A DNA stretch of 64,000 nucleotides, taken from positions 434,001-498,000 of the forward strand of contig NBIV01000016.1 of the NCBI GenBank assembly GCA_003194525.1, given 5' to 3'. Position numbers and translations under genes: made by a program. Source of the stretch: Gracilariopsis chorda (lineage: Eukaryota > Rhodophyta > Florideophyceae > Gracilariales > Gracilariaceae). Positions 31,138 through 42,776 of the stretch are shown here, one piece after another. A model generated the notes under the pieces. It was not told the DNA's origin. It searched no databases and was given only the letters and a program-made list of their open reading frames with translations. Position 1 is the stretch's first letter. Each line of letters opens with the position of its first letter.

Positions 31138-34100
31138 TCAAGCGCCAATTTTCCCAAACGCTCCCCCTCCAGGAGTTTGCACCTGAACAACATCACCACT
31201 CACAACCTCAACGGAATTCTTGCCCCCAAGATTCAGCACAGAGCCGTTCGCCTTAATTAGTAGATTCTTTCCAGGTTCTGCATCACCACCGCCCTCACAA
31301 CCCCAAGGACTGTACGTTCTCCGCTCAGATAGAATCGAAACAATCATAGCTTTTGTGAATTCTAGAGACCGGATCAATCCATTTCCACCATTATGTCTTC
31401 CAGTTCCTTGTGAGTTCTTTCTCAACGAAAACTCCCGTACGATTACGGGATAACGACGTTCGATTATCTCTGGATCCGTAATACGAGTATTTGTCATATG
31501 AGACTGCACACCTGAAGCCCCATCCCATCCTGGACCTGCTCCGGCCCCACCACCAATAGTTTCATAATATCCCATTGTTTCATCCCCGAATGTTAGATTG
31601 TTCATGCACCCTTGTGATGCAGCGCATGCACCGAAGGCTCCGAAGATAACATCAGTAACTCTTTGGGAGGTCAGCACGTTTCCGCCTACAACGGCAGCCC
31701 CGTCGCTAGGTGAAAGAATTGAGTTCTTAGGAACAATGATTTTGATTGGATTCAAACATCCCTGATTCAACGGAATGTCTTCATCAACAAGACATCGGAG
31801 TGCATATATTACAGCTGAAGTAGTTATTGCGAGGGGTGCGTTCGTATTAGCTGTGCTTTCAGGACCTGTGCCTGAGAAATCAAACAAAGCCGTTCCAAGC
31901 TTAGGGTTGATGCGAATCGTCAACTTTATCTCCGTACCATCATCCATATGATCAGAGAACTGCAGCTCCGGATGCTCTCCTAATCCCTTCCTAAGTGAAA
32001 CTTTCTTAAGCAAACACCTAACTGCTCGTTCAGCTGTCACTTGTATGTGATGCATGTATAACTGAACAGAATGCAACCCTTCTGCTTCAATGAGCTCTCG
32101 AACCAAGACAATTCCCTTCTTGTTTGCTGCTATTTGTGCTCGGATGTCTGAAATTACGTCTTGTATACACCGACATCCGGCTTCTCGAAGAAGTCCCGTT
32201 ATTTCATCTTCCTGGAACAAGCCAGATTTGACAATACGCATTGATCGAACAGCGAGACCTTCATCTGATAACTTCTTGCTAAATGGAGGCATAGATCCCG
32301 GAGTTTTTCCTCCAATATCTGCATGATGGCCCCTAGACGCGACATAAAAAACTACTTCTTTGTTATTGAAAACCGGAGTGATGATAGTAATATCTGGCAA
32401 GTGAGATCCGCCAGCCTGTGGGTGATTGCTCAAAACAACTTCTCCCTCCACCCACGATTGTCGCAAAGAACGAATTTGGTATCGCACAGTATCCTGCATG
32501 GATCCAAGATGCACAGGAACGTGAGGTGCATTTGCCACAAGGCCCCCTGTTTCATCAAACAGGGCACATGAGAAGTCCAGTCGCTCCTTTATGTTAGTTG
32601 ATATCGATGTCCGCTGCAATGTGCGACCCATCTGTTCTGCAATGCTCATAAAACGATGAGAGTATATTGATAGTTTCACAGGATCAACTTGATCAATATC
32701 AACATTAGAGCGGGTAAAAGTTTTCGATGACCCGACTACAGGCTGAATAGTTATGATTACATTACTATCACAAGCCACGCGGGCGATTGATCCTGGGTCA
32801 ATGACAATGGTATTTCCAGCGGCCATATCGATGATCAGACATGGACCAGGAAGTACGGCCTTTCCTTTTGGCAAGTCCTCCATTCGCCAGACCTCACTGG
32901 ATACCCATCCACCAGCATCAGAGTAGAAGCATCTTGTTGTCATAACGGGTACTGCTCCTTCAACCGTTTTCTTGTAACTCTGTGTTTCAGTGTTCAGTTT
33001 CAAACGTGGTACAGAAATCGAAGTTGCACCATTCGTGTTGTGTGCTTCATTCAGATTCCCAAGACCACGCACTCGTACGTTATCAATCACCAACGGGCGT
33101 TCTGGAATACTAAACCCATGTTCTAAGTGGTATTTCTCTTCGAACAGATTATCAAATTCTACGCGCTCTGGACAATGCTCATACTCTTCTGGACATTGAA
33201 CCATAATCCCAAAATCGGTCCCTGCATAGCGAAGATCTATGTATAGTTCAAACCGCATGGTCTCTTCCTTGAACCCTCGTTTGCGCAGAACCTCTTGTGC
33301 TTTTGATCGAAGACTCTTCAACATAATGAAAGCTTTTTTTCTCGCGCCTTCATTGATGTACATCACGTCAGCGGGCTCTTGGACCTCAACAACACTATCC
33401 GCAAGTGCGGTACCGTATGCAGATAGTACTCCCGAATACTTGTGTACGTAAACGGTTTCGATACCCAGTGAACGAGCAATAGCACATGCATGCTGTCCCC
33501 CAGCGCCTCCAAAGCAAGCAAGAGAGTGATATCGGGTATCAAATCCTTTCGCTTCAGTTAACTGTCGAATCGGTCGACACATGGTCTCGTTCGCTACTTT
33601 GATAAATCCTTCCGCTACTTGTTCTGGAACCATCTCGCCTTCGTTCATAGCCCGAAGACTATCATTGATGACCTCAGTCAACTCAGCGAACGCCTTCCGT
33701 GTGGCGGTTATATCAAGGGGTTGGTCTGCGTCTTCACCGAAGATATGGGGAAACAGGGAAGGTTCAATTCTTCCCAGCAAAAGATTGGCATCTGTGATAG
33801 TCAAGTATCCTCCTTTTCTGTAACATACGGGTCCAGGATGAGCACCTGCAGATTCAGGACCGACATAGAACATACCATTTCTAAAAAAGAGCCGTGAGCC
33901 GCCTCCTGCAGCTACCGTGTTTATGTCAAGCTGAGGAGCTTGGATGGTCACACCAGCCGTTTCAGTCTCAAAAACATGATCGAAGTGTCCTGAATACCGT
34001 GAAACATCAGTAGATGTTCCTCCCATATCAAATCCAATGACCGGTTGCACGTCCGTCGAAGAACCGTTTTCGGGAAAGTTTCTTTCATAACCGTAGAATG

Positions 34101-35025
34101 ACTTTGCATACCCAACAACCCCTCCCGCAGGACCAGACAGAATGGCCAAGTACCCACTGAAAGAATCGATATCACAAAGACCACCATCGCTTTGCATGAA
34201 CTGTACTTCAACATGCTTTAAACAATCTCGAAAGCCAGACCTGAACTTCTCTATGTATTGTTTGATCTTTGGCGTGAGATAGGCATCTACTGTTGCAGTG
34301 AAAGCGCGAGGTACAATTTTAACCATGGGGGTTAGTTCAGAGGACAGTGAGATGTGCTTGAAGCCATTTTCAATTGCTATCTGGCGAATGCGAGTCTCAT
34401 GATCCTTGAGTATGTATGAATGCATTAGGGCGATCGCAATGGATTGTACGCTCTTCGCCTTCAGGCACTCAAGTTGTGCACAGAGATACTCTTCGTCGAG
34501 TGCTTGGCGTATTTTGACAGGGGCCTGAGCTTCCCCTAGACCACGTTGATAAGCGTTGTCTTGTTTGTCAAGGATGACGCGTTCTCGAGCTTCTATCGAA
34601 AGTTGGGTTAACGGTGGCTTCTTTTGAACCTTAAGGTCGAATATATTTGGACGCGCTTGATTGCCAATCTGCAATATATCTCCCAGCCCCTCCGTAACAA
34701 CCAGTGCGCAAGGTTCTCCTTTGCGCTCCAGTAGAGCGTTTGTGGCAATGGTAGTGCCCATACGGATCGATTGTACATACGTTGTTTCAAGAGGCTGGCC
34801 TCGTGGTTGTTCCGTTCCGGTTGCAAGATGCAAGATGCGACGGATTGCCTCTGTGGGTGCGTCGTCATAATTATGAGGGTCCTCAGAAAGCAGTTTTAGC
34901 ACGTGCCTCTGAGTGTAAATAGACTTGGTACCATCCGTGCCCTGATAATCGACTTCAGCGTATACGTCTGTGAACGTGCCCCCGCGATCGATTGCGATGC
35001 GGACTCTTGGATAAGCCGATGTCAT
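31138..35025 (-). CDS. OXP1: 5-oxoprolinase (ATP-dependent, HyuA-HyuB fusion)
   Basis: The 1295-aa protein has the full eukaryotic layout: a HyuA-like N-terminal half and a HyuB-like C-terminal half in one chain, with the usual length (~1290). Landmarks are [13 protein letters not shown] at the very start (phosphate-binding, actin-like ATPase fold), [41 protein letters not shown] and, in the second half, [41 protein letters not shown] and GGGGAFGK-like [10 protein letters not shown] at the C-terminus. The enzyme opens 5-oxoproline to glutamate with ATP in the gamma-glutamyl cycle of glutathione turnover, in the cytosol. It is intronless although almost 4 kb long. The first ATG is 35025; the frame continues upstream only from a GTG. 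Confidence 0.95.
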   Translation of the reverse strand: MTSAYPRVRIAIDRGGTFTDVYAEVDYQGTDGTKSIYTQRHVLKLLSEDPHNYDDAPTEAIRRILHLATGTEQPRGQPLETTYVQSIRMGTTIATNALLERKGEPCALVVTEGLGDILQIGNQARPNIFDLKVQKKPPLTQLSIEARERVILDKQDNAYQRGLGEAQAPVKIRQALDEEYLCAQLECLKAKSVQSIAIALMHSYILKDHETRIRQIAIENGFKHISLSSELTPMVKIVPRAFTATVDAYLTPKIKQYIEKFRSGFRDCLKHVEVQFMQSDGGLCDIDSFSGYLAILSGPAGGVVGYAKSFYGYERNFPENGSSTDVQPVIGFDMGGTSTDVSRYSGHFDHVFETETAGVTIQAPQLDINTVAAGGGSRLFFRNGMFYVGPESAGAHPGPVCYRKGGYLTITDANLLLGRIEPSLFPHIFGEDADQPLDITATRKAFAELTEVINDSLRAMNEGEMVPEQVAEGFIKVANETMCRPIRQLTEAKGFDTRYHSLACFGGAGGQHACAIARSLGIETVYVHKYSGVLSAYGTALADSVVEVQEPADVMYINEGARKKAFIMLKSLRSKAQEVLRKRGFKEETMRFELYIDLRYAGTDFGIMVQCPEEYEHCPERVEFDNLFEEKYHLEHGFSIPERPLVIDNVRVRGLGNLNEAHNTNGATSISVPRLKLNTETQSYKKTVEGAVPVMTTRCFYSDAGGWVSSEVWRMEDLPKGKAVLPGPCLIIDMAAGNTIVIDPGSIARVACDSNVIITIQPVVGSSKTFTRSNVDIDQVDPVKLSIYSHRFMSIAEQMGRTLQRTSISTNIKERLDFSCALFDETGGLVANAPHVPVHLGSMQDTVRYQIRSLRQSWVEGEVVLSNHPQAGGSHLPDITIITPVFNNKEVVFYVASRGHHADIGGKTPGSMPPFSKKLSDEGLAVRSMRIVKSGLFQEDEITGLLREAGCRCIQDVISDIRAQIAANKKGIVLVRELIEAEGLHSVQLYMHHIQVTAERAVRCLLKKVSLRKGLGEHPELQFSDHMDDGTEIKLTIRINPKLGTALFDFSGTGPESTANTNAPLAITTSAVIYALRCLVDEDIPLNQGCLNPIKIIVPKNSILSPSDGAAVVGGNVLTSQRVTDVIFGAFGACAASQGCMNNLTFGDETMGYYETIGGGAGAGPGWDGASGVQSHMTNTRITDPEIIERRYPVIVREFSLRKNSQGTGRHNGGNGLIRSLEFTKAMIVSILSERRTYSPWGCEGGGDAEPGKNLLIKANGSVLNLGGKNSVEVVSGDVVQVQTPGGGAFGKIGA

Positions 35026-36131
35026 ATGTTTATCGAAGAAAAAGCTTGTCTGTGAGTGAAAGAAATTGCTGTCTTGGGGTCTTAATGCAATAATCACTAC
35101 CAAAACCCTGTGACTATACAATGCACGTCCAGTGGTAAAGTACCAAAAGGCACGCAGAGGCCAAGGGTTTAGCAACACTACCTTTTATCCTTAGCAATTC
35201 TCCCTAACCTTTCGGACGGAGACTGTGCAGCTCTCTGGAGAAAACATTGTTGGCTGCCAGCCTCCGATGGCCTTGGTAGATAGCTACTGCATGGCTTCCA
35301 CATGAGAAATCACCTTGCGGAGATTGCGATGAGTAGATTCCTGAGGCAACCCTCTCCTCCTCCTATAGGCGTGTGTCCACCCCGATGACGTGTAAAGGAT
35401 GTTACGGTGTCTTGTATTTTTTGAAGCGCGATATCTTCTCCAGTTACGTTGCTGCCATGATTTGTGGGATACTCATCAGTAGTACTTTTCTCGAGGAGAC
35501 CCTTATCTCCGTGAGGAGAACGATGTGAGATGTAAACAGATCTAGTGCCAGCTTTCTGTGATAGTCGCATTGGGGTTTCAGTTTGCTCAGCTGGAAGTTC
35601 TTGAGCGCTGGGATAGGACTCTCTTGAACCACTCCGGTCTCATTTGAGGACGTCACTCCGACTGATTATCTCGGAGCTGTGTTAGTGCTGTGCATCTAAG
35701 TAAATGTATCTTTGGTACCACAGGAAGAACTATTAGGCTGCCAGGAGAGCAACAGGGTTGTAATCTCCAATCGGGGTTCGCAGGGTGATACATAACGATC
35801 TTATCTGATCATGTATCTCTCGAACTTGGTGGCTTTATTGTGTACTCTTTGGGCTCCAGAGACCTTTTTGCGATGCAAGAAAAAGAACTGTCTTCTAAGA
35901 AGAAGCCTTTTTCTAAGAAGACCAAGGCCGTATTTGTGACCGCCGCTTTTGAGAGATTCCTACTACTTACCTTATTTGGGCACCAAGTCAGTCTGATTAG
36001 TCACATTATACTCATTGCCGCAGTAAGTTTGCGTATCACGCAGAAAGGTAGAGCTGAGATTGATTTGCACAGTAAGCCCGAAAAAGTAAAGGGTTACTTC
36101 ATTCGAGACGATGTGTAAAGTACAATGTGAG

Positions 36132-36152
36132 CAAGCCCTTACTAAGGGCTTG
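36132..36152. repeat. short perfect hairpin, 10-bp arms
   Basis: CAAGCCCTTA (36132-36141), one base, then TAAGGGCTTG (36143-36152). Confidence 0.75.
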
Positions 36153-37163
36153 TTGACAAAAGCGCCATTGTAGTCGGATGTAGAATCCTGTACATGTTTT
36201 TGAGCAGATGTACTGATATGGCTAACCCTGAACGAACGCTCGAACTGCCTCGATCGGTGAAAAGGTGCCAGAGAGCAAAGAATGACATGTGTTACTTTCT
36301 AGGGAGACCTAAAACTCCAAAACGTCGGACTTCTGATGCGACTTTTGCAGGATACAATATCATAGCGTGCCCTTGGCATCAGTTAATCACAAATACGGGC
36401 CTGAAGAAAAGCCAAAGCATTGCTTGGCGTCTTACGATATCTGCAGTCACTCTTCTCGTAAAAGGACGGAATTCTACTCTACGAGATGACTGGATGACTA
36501 CGTGTACATTCAAAAGACTTTGTCAAAAAGTTATGAAACGAATAGCTTCAGATGTAGGTCTAGCTCTGCACAGATACGAGCGCCGTATCGTGTCGAAAAC
36601 CCCAGAGATGAAAACGAGTTGAAGAAAGCGTTGTACAACGAACTGTCGCTCACAGTAGACGCGCTTCTCTTCTGATTCAGCCTGACTTTGCCCTCTTGGG
36701 ATGATCGTCGCCATCTCAAGCCTCACGAAGTTAAGTATGGCGCATTACGTGTGTTGGCTGGTTCGTTTTCACGTTCGTACGGTACAGGTATCTTTTGCGC
36801 AAGGTAGGATAGCAGAAGGAGAAATTAACGCAAACGGTGCTTCAAACTGATCGGGCACTGCGCTGTTTGTCCATGGCAGCTCAGTCGGTGCCGGACTACG
36901 TGTTTCTAATCTTGTTTGCAAAATCGAAGTAGACTCTCCGAATCCTAAAGAACGTGACATGATCCAACTCCCACTTTGATGAGTTCATGATTTGACAATG
37001 ACGAAGGCTGGACAGTTACGACGCTGCGACGGTACCGGCGGTAAATGCAAGCAAGAGCAGTCGTCGTTGAGGCGAGAGCATTCGCTAAAGCGGAGTTCCA
37101 AGCGTCAAAGTCGACAGTGTTGAAAGCCGGATGCAGCTGCTGAAGGCCGGCGGCAAGCTTTGC

Positions 37164-37235
37164 CTGGTCGCACGACCACCTTGAATTTCAAGGCTTGAAA
37201 CCACCTTGAAAGTTTCAAGGTGGTCGTGCGACCAG
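37164..37235. repeat. two overlapping hairpins sharing one arm
   Basis: Arms 37164-37185 and 37214-37235 are 22-bp exact reverse complements. The right arm also pairs with a nearer copy: ACCACCTTGAAA (37200-37211) and TTTCAAGGTGGT (37213-37224), one base apart. So the same right arm can form either a long-loop or a tight hairpin. Confidence 0.85.
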
Positions 37236-37327
37236 ATTGTTTCAAGTTGAAACGTGTCACTCGCTGCCCAGCCTCTCTGTAACCAATTGCGGATAAATCT
37301 TGTTCCTCGAAACCCATTATCATAAGA

Positions 37328-37371
37328 TACCGTTGGTACGACGGCACAATGGTACAAAGGTACCAACGGTA
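37328..37371. repeat. inverted repeat of TACC-N3-GGTA motifs
   Basis: TACCGTTGGTAC (37328-37339) and GTACCAACGGTA (37360-37371) are exact reverse complements, and each is itself nearly palindromic (TACC-N3-GGTA). Confidence 0.8.
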
Positions 37372-37743
37372 CCCAGGGGGTCGTTGTCAGGGGATGCCAC
37401 GACCGCGAAGTTCGCACTCACGACCGCGACGATTGAGCGGGAAAGGTTGAATCCCAATTGGCTGCTTTGGATTCTACCGTTACAGAAATTTGAAATTTCG
37501 CTTTGAATAAAGACAGTTCAAGCCATTTACGTACCATTTCTGTGCATACCCCAAATTGTTCAAACGCCGATCACCGCTGGTGTTGAAGCCAAAAACTTCG
37601 TTCTCGTCGCTCTTGAAAGCGGACAACCTCAAGGATGATGCGGCATTAGGTCATTCCTGTATTTAGCGCGTTCAGCTTCTGACTTAACCCAATCGACAAA
37701 AAACTACCTCTATGTGACGACATCGGAACATTCATCCTCAGGA

Positions 37744-39531
37744 ATGCCGCCAGCCTCAAATACACGACCGAGTGCGAACTCGGAACAAGCATGGCTTGAG
37801 AACATACGATGCCCCATGTACTATGACTTCGAGGCAGCTGTTGCATACCCATGTACTGCTGGTCAACACAATCCTCCTTTACGGGAATCCGTTTACGACA
37901 GCGATGACGAGACAAGAGATTTCTTTCTCTCCCTTGAAGAGAACCCGTCACTCCATCCTACTCTACACCGAAGGTCACTTTCACCGGAACGTAATACACT
38001 TCGATCCATAGGAAGACCAGTATACCGCCATCGCCCAAATACGACTTTTGAGGAATACCTCGCGGAATTCCGAAGCAAGGCACTCCAAGATGATCAAGTA
38101 GCACCCAGCACAGCGCTCACTTCTGAACACTCTTCTCCCTTGGCCACTGACCTGAAGACTCAGGAATGCGCCTTAAAATCAGACCGTACCCCATCACCGC
38201 CCCATCTTCAGACAGCGGGCACATCTGTTCTGCATGCCCCAAAACAAAACGCAAACGACAAAGTAATGCCGCAGCGTCGTCCGCGTCGCCCGCAAACCTC
38301 CTCCGGATCGGGCAGGACAGAATGCATATCAAGCCAAAAGAAGTTGATACAACAAGGGCACCGAAATCCTGCTCGGCGGCGACAAAGGGTTTCTCCTCCC
38401 GTACCCCCCTCTAAAGCGACATCAACGCACCGTGTCGTTAATTCCGCAAAAGCCGATGCTACAACGGACAGGAACAGTAATGAATCTGATGGCCTTGGAC
38501 ACCGCAGAGCTGACGATCTGAGTTCTAATGAGAACAGAATGAGCTACTGGAAATTGAGTTCGTTAAGCCGTTCAGACGCAGCTGATTCTCCAGTTGCTCA
38601 TGAACATCACTTGGCGGAAAGTGATTCATTCACTGTCGATCTGGACATCGTGAAAATAATGGAAGAGCACAATGAGAGACTGCGCAAGAGCAAGAGCGAA
38701 AGGGCAGGAAGTACCATTTCAGCGCGAGATCAGAGCGATGGGACGGTAAGAGGTGGGGAATCATTCGAAACTGACATTTTCACTGATGATAGTGCCAACG
38801 AAGCTATCAAACCAACCCAGTTCGGTAACCAATCCGCAGGACATAATCGGGTCGGACAGCTTGGACTTTGTAATTCAGAACTCAATAGAGAATATCGGAA
38901 TAGCGTGGGGATCTCAAAGCCAATAGAAAGCAACGGTGCTTCTCTCTCGGACTTGCTTGAGAAAGAGAATGAAAAAGTTCTGAAGGAAAGAAAAAAGAAA
39001 CTACTGGAAAGGCGACGAGCCCTTCAACAAAATCGGAGAAATGCGCTGAGAAATATGGGACAAGTGAGTGTTACCGAGAACCGGCGTATTAATCCTATCA
39101 GTGCACGTGTTGAGTTCACCACAGTAGAAGCAAAAACACCACTGACAGAGGTTGAGAGTTCCAAAAGCGCAGAAACGAATACAAGCACAGTGCGTGGGTT
39201 GCGAGCGGCATCAAATCACGGCGAAAATCGGGAAAGGGGATTGAAAGGCTATCTTTGTCGAGGAGGTAAACCAACCACGACATCAACTCTTGCTTCAAGA
39301 CAAAACCGAGCCAACCCGACGACTTCAAACAAATCACATGGCCCCAGGGTGCTCACGGAAAGGACTGTCAGGCAACCTAGACAACTATCAGCCCAAAGTG
39401 GGAAACATCCCACTGCAACCATGTCGCCTGCTTCTAACAAAGATGAACAAGATGATTTGGCTCTTCTCCTTTCCGAACATAATAGTAAGATCCGAAAAAG
39501 CAGAAGACTCGCAGCCACAATAAACGACTGA
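37744..39531 (+). CDS. unknown basic, low-complexity protein with repeated EHN motif
   Basis: The 595-aa protein is mostly disordered and rich in Ser, Arg, Asn and Thr. Near the N-terminus is CPMYYDFEAA, then DFFLSLEENPSL and a conserved-looking TFEEYLAEFRSKAL. Three similar short segments stand out: IVKIMEEHNERLRKSKS (mid), LSDLLEKENEKVLKERKKK followed by a basic coiled region, and LALLLSEHNSKIRKSRR at the very end. The YYDF box loosely resembles the N-terminal box of TPX2-like spindle proteins, but no TPX2 C-terminal domain is seen; this is a guess. Long open frame, intronless, first in-frame ATG at 37744 with the frame open 30 bp further from a GTG. Convergent with the OTUD6-like gene, about 100 bp apart. 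Confidence 0.7.
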   Translation: MPPASNTRPSANSEQAWLENIRCPMYYDFEAAVAYPCTAGQHNPPLRESVYDSDDETRDFFLSLEENPSLHPTLHRRSLSPERNTLRSIGRPVYRHRPNTTFEEYLAEFRSKALQDDQVAPSTALTSEHSSPLATDLKTQECALKSDRTPSPPHLQTAGTSVLHAPKQNANDKVMPQRRPRRPQTSSGSGRTECISSQKKLIQQGHRNPARRRQRVSPPVPPSKATSTHRVVNSAKADATTDRNSNESDGLGHRRADDLSSNENRMSYWKLSSLSRSDAADSPVAHEHHLAESDSFTVDLDIVKIMEEHNERLRKSKSERAGSTISARDQSDGTVRGGESFETDIFTDDSANEAIKPTQFGNQSAGHNRVGQLGLCNSELNREYRNSVGISKPIESNGASLSDLLEKENEKVLKERKKKLLERRRALQQNRRNALRNMGQVSVTENRRINPISARVEFTTVEAKTPLTEVESSKSAETNTSTVRGLRAASNHGENRERGLKGYLCRGGKPTTTSTLASRQNRANPTTSNKSHGPRVLTERTVRQPRQLSAQSGKHPTATMSPASNKDEQDDLALLLSEHNSKIRKSRRLAATIND

Positions 39532-39637
39532 TGCCCTTAGAATGAAAAGAGCCAAATCTAGGCCTCGTGTGGCGAACATCCTGCAAGCTACATAACCGTA
39601 CGTCTTAAGACCGTGATCAGGAGTGAAGCGGAAGCTC

Positions 39638-40537
39638 TCAGTTAGTTGACTTTGGCACGACACTATTATAGTGCTCTCCCAAACCGTAGTATTTCTGATG
39701 GAAGGAAACCCTGAAGATCTCACTACTGCGATCTGGGTCTCCCATCTTTACTAAGGGCATGTCCGCAGCGTATACTTCAATTGTTGCGCCCAGAAGTTCC
39801 GCAATTGCTTTAAGCTCCACTTGTCCACCCCACACAGCTTCAGAACGCAGTTGCTCGCAATACGCGACAAACTTGCCTTCATCTCCATCAATACTGTCGA
39901 TAAACGGAATATATTCTTCTTTACGCTGCATCATGTGAGCAGCTGTCGCGGCTCTCAAATCTTCCACGGTTGCCGATACGTTGGACTTCATGCCAGTCCG
40001 TGTCATTTGATGAGCGATGGAACTGTACAAACAATGGCCGTCTGCAGGGACCGGATGAATGCGTAAATTCTGAGGTGTCAGTTGCATGTCTATGGCCTTC
40101 ATCTCCATTTGTTTGGGGGTTGGTCCCATTTTCGCTTTTTCGTTTGCGATGCGGCGTTGCTCCTCAGCTTCTTTCTCAGCCTTCTTTCTCCTGCGCCTTG
40201 CCGCCTTCGATTCGGCTCGCGGCTCTTCTTTTTTCATAAGCTCACCGACAAGTGGTGCCTCGTTTAGCAGAGCTAGAGAAGATAGAGTTTCTCCCGTCTC
40301 ATCGGTAGTAGAGATCCCGAGTTCTTCCAGTTCTTTTGTAAGTCGGGCAAGCAGAATTTGCTCTTGTGAATGGATTTCTTCCAGCGCCCTTGCTCGTTCG
40401 ACTCGATGCTTCTTTGGAATTGAAGAAAGAAGACGTTCAGACTTCTTCTTAAACTCCGCTATATCTTCCGCTTGCCTTTCTTTTACCTTCTCGGGCGTTA
40501 CAGAAGGTAAGCCAATGATATCTTCTTCTGTTTCCAT
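39638..40537 (-). CDS. OTUD6B: OTU deubiquitinase, OTUD6B type
   Basis: The 299-aa protein has an N-terminal coiled, Glu/Lys-rich half (RQAEDIAEFKKKSERLL; KAARRRRKKAEKEAEEQRR), then the OTU cysteine protease domain (about 145-299). The catalytic loop reads PADGHCLYSSIAHQ with Asp166 and Cys169; the C-terminal catalytic His289 is in GEHYNSVV. The signatures VWGGQVELKAIAELL and IEVY are also typical. This coiled-coil plus OTU order and the size match OTUD6A/B and yeast OTU2, which remove ubiquitin from ribosomal and translation proteins. Start is the first ATG. Divergent from CSN6. Confidence 0.93.
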   Translation of the reverse strand: METEEDIIGLPSVTPEKVKERQAEDIAEFKKKSERLLSSIPKKHRVERARALEEIHSQEQILLARLTKELEELGISTTDETGETLSSLALLNEAPLVGELMKKEEPRAESKAARRRRKKAEKEAEEQRRIANEKAKMGPTPKQMEMKAIDMQLTPQNLRIHPVPADGHCLYSSIAHQMTRTGMKSNVSATVEDLRAATAAHMMQRKEEYIPFIDSIDGDEGKFVAYCEQLRSEAVWGGQVELKAIAELLGATIEVYAADMPLVKMGDPDRSSEIFRVSFHQKYYGLGEHYNSVVPKSTN

Positions 40538-41318
40538 ATTGGAAGCGCTTTTGATTTCCGCGAACTGATCTTTAATGTTTCACCTTGGATTGCGTAGAGA
40601 TACTTCCTTGCTCTGGAGAAAGAATACCGAAACAGCTTGAAAGAGTTGACGCCGTCAACGAGTGGTGTACGTTTTCTGGATCTACTCTTGGTATTGTACT
40701 CCGGCTTTGTGAAACTGACGACATGCAGTAACTGGACTATTTCCCATGAAAGTAGTGTTGTACCGGTTCATAGAAAGGTTGAAGGGCCACCTTAGATGAA
40801 TTCTTAGTAGCCTGGAGCCTTAAAGAAAGTTGCAACGAGGCAGGTAAGCGTACCTCAAGAGTGTCTTTGGGGTGCCTCAGGATATAAGGCTACAGAGTGT
40901 GTAGTACAGACCTGCTTTCCTATTTTCTTTTTGATTTAAAGAATCGGTGTGTTAGCTGTCTTTTCTGGCACGGATGACTGTGCGTCTGCTCGAAATTTGA
41001 TTTTTAGGTTCCGCGACTGCGTGTGCTTGGTGCGAGACGAAGCATGGTTCTTTATGTCTTATATCCCAGCTTTCCTCCTCGCCCTACAAGGCAACGTTTT
41101 GTTTTAAATGAGTTGCAGAGGCAACTCCAAACACCGCTGGTGAGAGCGAAGACTCCTTTTTCCCGAACCTTTTGGCCAAGGTGTGATATTGTTCAACATA
41201 ACCCAACAGTGTACAACTGTCGCAGAACTGGGGCAATCACAAGATCAGCAGTCCTTCAGCAATCCCTTTAAGTCTGAGTTATTGAACGCCTCATGTGCAA
41301 CAAGAAACACTGAGAACC
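40538..41318. promoter_or_regulatory. divergent promoter region, OTUD6-like / CSN6, with a uORF
   Basis: 781 bp between divergent genes. A plus-strand open frame at 41023-41271 has no family features and is treated as leader or chance. Just before CSN6, an ATG at 41293 opens a six-codon upstream frame (stop at 41311-41313) in a different phase from the CSN6 start at 41319. Confidence 0.4.
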
Positions 41319-42428
41319 ATGACGGGCAAGCTACATTCGGCACCGCAATGTGAAATTGATCCTCTACGGGATGGCGCCAACGATGAAGGAGCCCCAATCA
41401 TTCTACATCCGCTGGTGGTACTTAACGTATCTGATCACTACACTCGGTTTGCAGCCATACGATTGTTTCCCAGGATTTCATCGAGAAGAAGCTCCACAGA
41501 TGTTGAAAAAGGAATAATTCCGTTCGCTGAGGACGGAAAAGAGACTCGGGTGCTCGGTATTTTGCTTGGAACTCAAAGAGGCAGAATGGTGGAGGTATGC
41601 CACTCCTTTGAGCTTCCAGCACGAGTAACACACGAAGGTCGCACAGAGATTGAAGAAGCATTCATGGTAAGACGGATTGAACAATATCAACAAATATTTG
41701 CCAAGTATATTGTAGTAGGCTGGTACTTCATTGGCGACAAGATCACCCCTGAGGACAAGCGGTTACACGCTGAAGTGTTTACCAGGCTTAACGAAGCGCC
41801 TCTTCTCCTTGTCATGAACCCTACGTCGAAGCTATCTGGTTCTCAGGTGAAACTACGCGCAAAGGGTGGAGCAGGGCCCATCGTAGAGCCAATGAAGGCT
41901 CCCAGTCAATCTGCTGGACTACTGACTACCTACCAAATGGAATTGAAAGTGATGGCAGACAAACCCACAATGACGCTCGCCCCTGTACCCCACCGTTACG
42001 CTTCGGAAGACTCTGAAAGGATAGCTGTTGACCACGTCATGAGACATGCTGTCCCTGGGGGGGGCGATGGAGCCTCAAGTACAACTCTTCATCTCAATAA
42101 TCTCAAGCGCTCGATCAACATGCTTGAAAGTCGAATCAAGGTGATCGTTGCGTTCCTAGAAGCGACGGCACGAGGAGAAATAGAGCTGAATCATTCCTTA
42201 TTACGTCAAATTGGTGGGGTGTGCGCGCGACTACCTGCACTCGACTGCGCTGAGTTCTCGGCAGCTTTTGCAGAAGAAAAGCACGACTCCATGGTCGTAG
42301 CGTACCTCAGTGGCGTTACTAAGTCCATATGTTCCTTGAACGAAGTGGTTGATATGTTCAATCGATTTAGCGACAGGGCCACTCCTGTGGGTGGTAGTAG
42401 AAGACGAGGACCGTTTCCACGACAATGA
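41319..42428 (+). CDS. CSN6: COP9 signalosome subunit 6
   Basis: The 369-aa protein opens with an MPN domain: IILHPLVVLNVSDHYTRF, then LGILLGTQRGRMVEV with a characteristic SFELP, and GWYFIGDKITPEDKRLHAEV. The JAMM metal-binding His-x-His pattern is absent, as expected for the MPN-minus CSN6 that pairs with catalytic CSN5. The C-terminal half has the CSN6 pattern SERIAVDHVMRHA, then a helical region NLKRSINMLESRIKVIVAFL and MVAYLSGVTKSI-like MVVAYLSGVTKSIC. The complex removes NEDD8 from cullins. Two charged inserts (about 45-65 and 195-215) are longer than in animals. The start chosen is the first in-frame ATG. Confidence 0.93.
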   Translation: MTGKLHSAPQCEIDPLRDGANDEGAPIILHPLVVLNVSDHYTRFAAIRLFPRISSRRSSTDVEKGIIPFAEDGKETRVLGILLGTQRGRMVEVCHSFELPARVTHEGRTEIEEAFMVRRIEQYQQIFAKYIVVGWYFIGDKITPEDKRLHAEVFTRLNEAPLLLVMNPTSKLSGSQVKLRAKGGAGPIVEPMKAPSQSAGLLTTYQMELKVMADKPTMTLAPVPHRYASEDSERIAVDHVMRHAVPGGGDGASSTTLHLNNLKRSINMLESRIKVIVAFLEATARGEIELNHSLLRQIGGVCARLPALDCAEFSAAFAEEKHDSMVVAYLSGVTKSICSLNEVVDMFNRFSDRATPVGGSRRRGPFPRQ

Positions 42429-42776
42429 TTTACTGTGCCATAACCCGCTTTAGATCATAGTCCTTTTCCCAGTAAACCCCCAGTACTCGGTTATGGGATG
42501 AAGCTTACGATAGACATGGTTTGATACCACAGCTCAATGAACGCAAAGAAGGAAAGAGAAGGGATTACACCTTGGAGAGAGGCACACTCATTCAAAGCTT
42601 TTACTCATTGTAAGACGTTGAACTGAACGGAATGCGAGACAGCACTAAAACGCAATCTCAATGCGGCAAACCAGGTTTTTTCTTTCTTTTGATATGCCCA
42701 TCGCCTATTCCTAATGAAGGGCTGCTTCTTCAACTTGTCTTCCTGTGGCGTTAGCTTTGATATTGCCTGGTGTTCC
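42429..42776. other. convergent 3' flanks, CSN6 / TRF-like
   Basis: 348 bp between converging stop codons; nothing recognised. Confidence 0.4.

Larger units (their letters stand above)
35026..37743. other. gene-poor interval with hairpins
   Basis: 2.7 kb without a recognised gene. Open frames 35873-36118 and 36194-36622 (142 aa, basic, Cys-containing, ATG start) show no family features. Three inverted repeats are listed separately (36132-36152, 37164-37235, 37328-37371). The left end is the promoter of the 5-oxoprolinase gene; an ATG at 37712 followed at once by a stop lies before the next gene. Confidence 0.45.
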
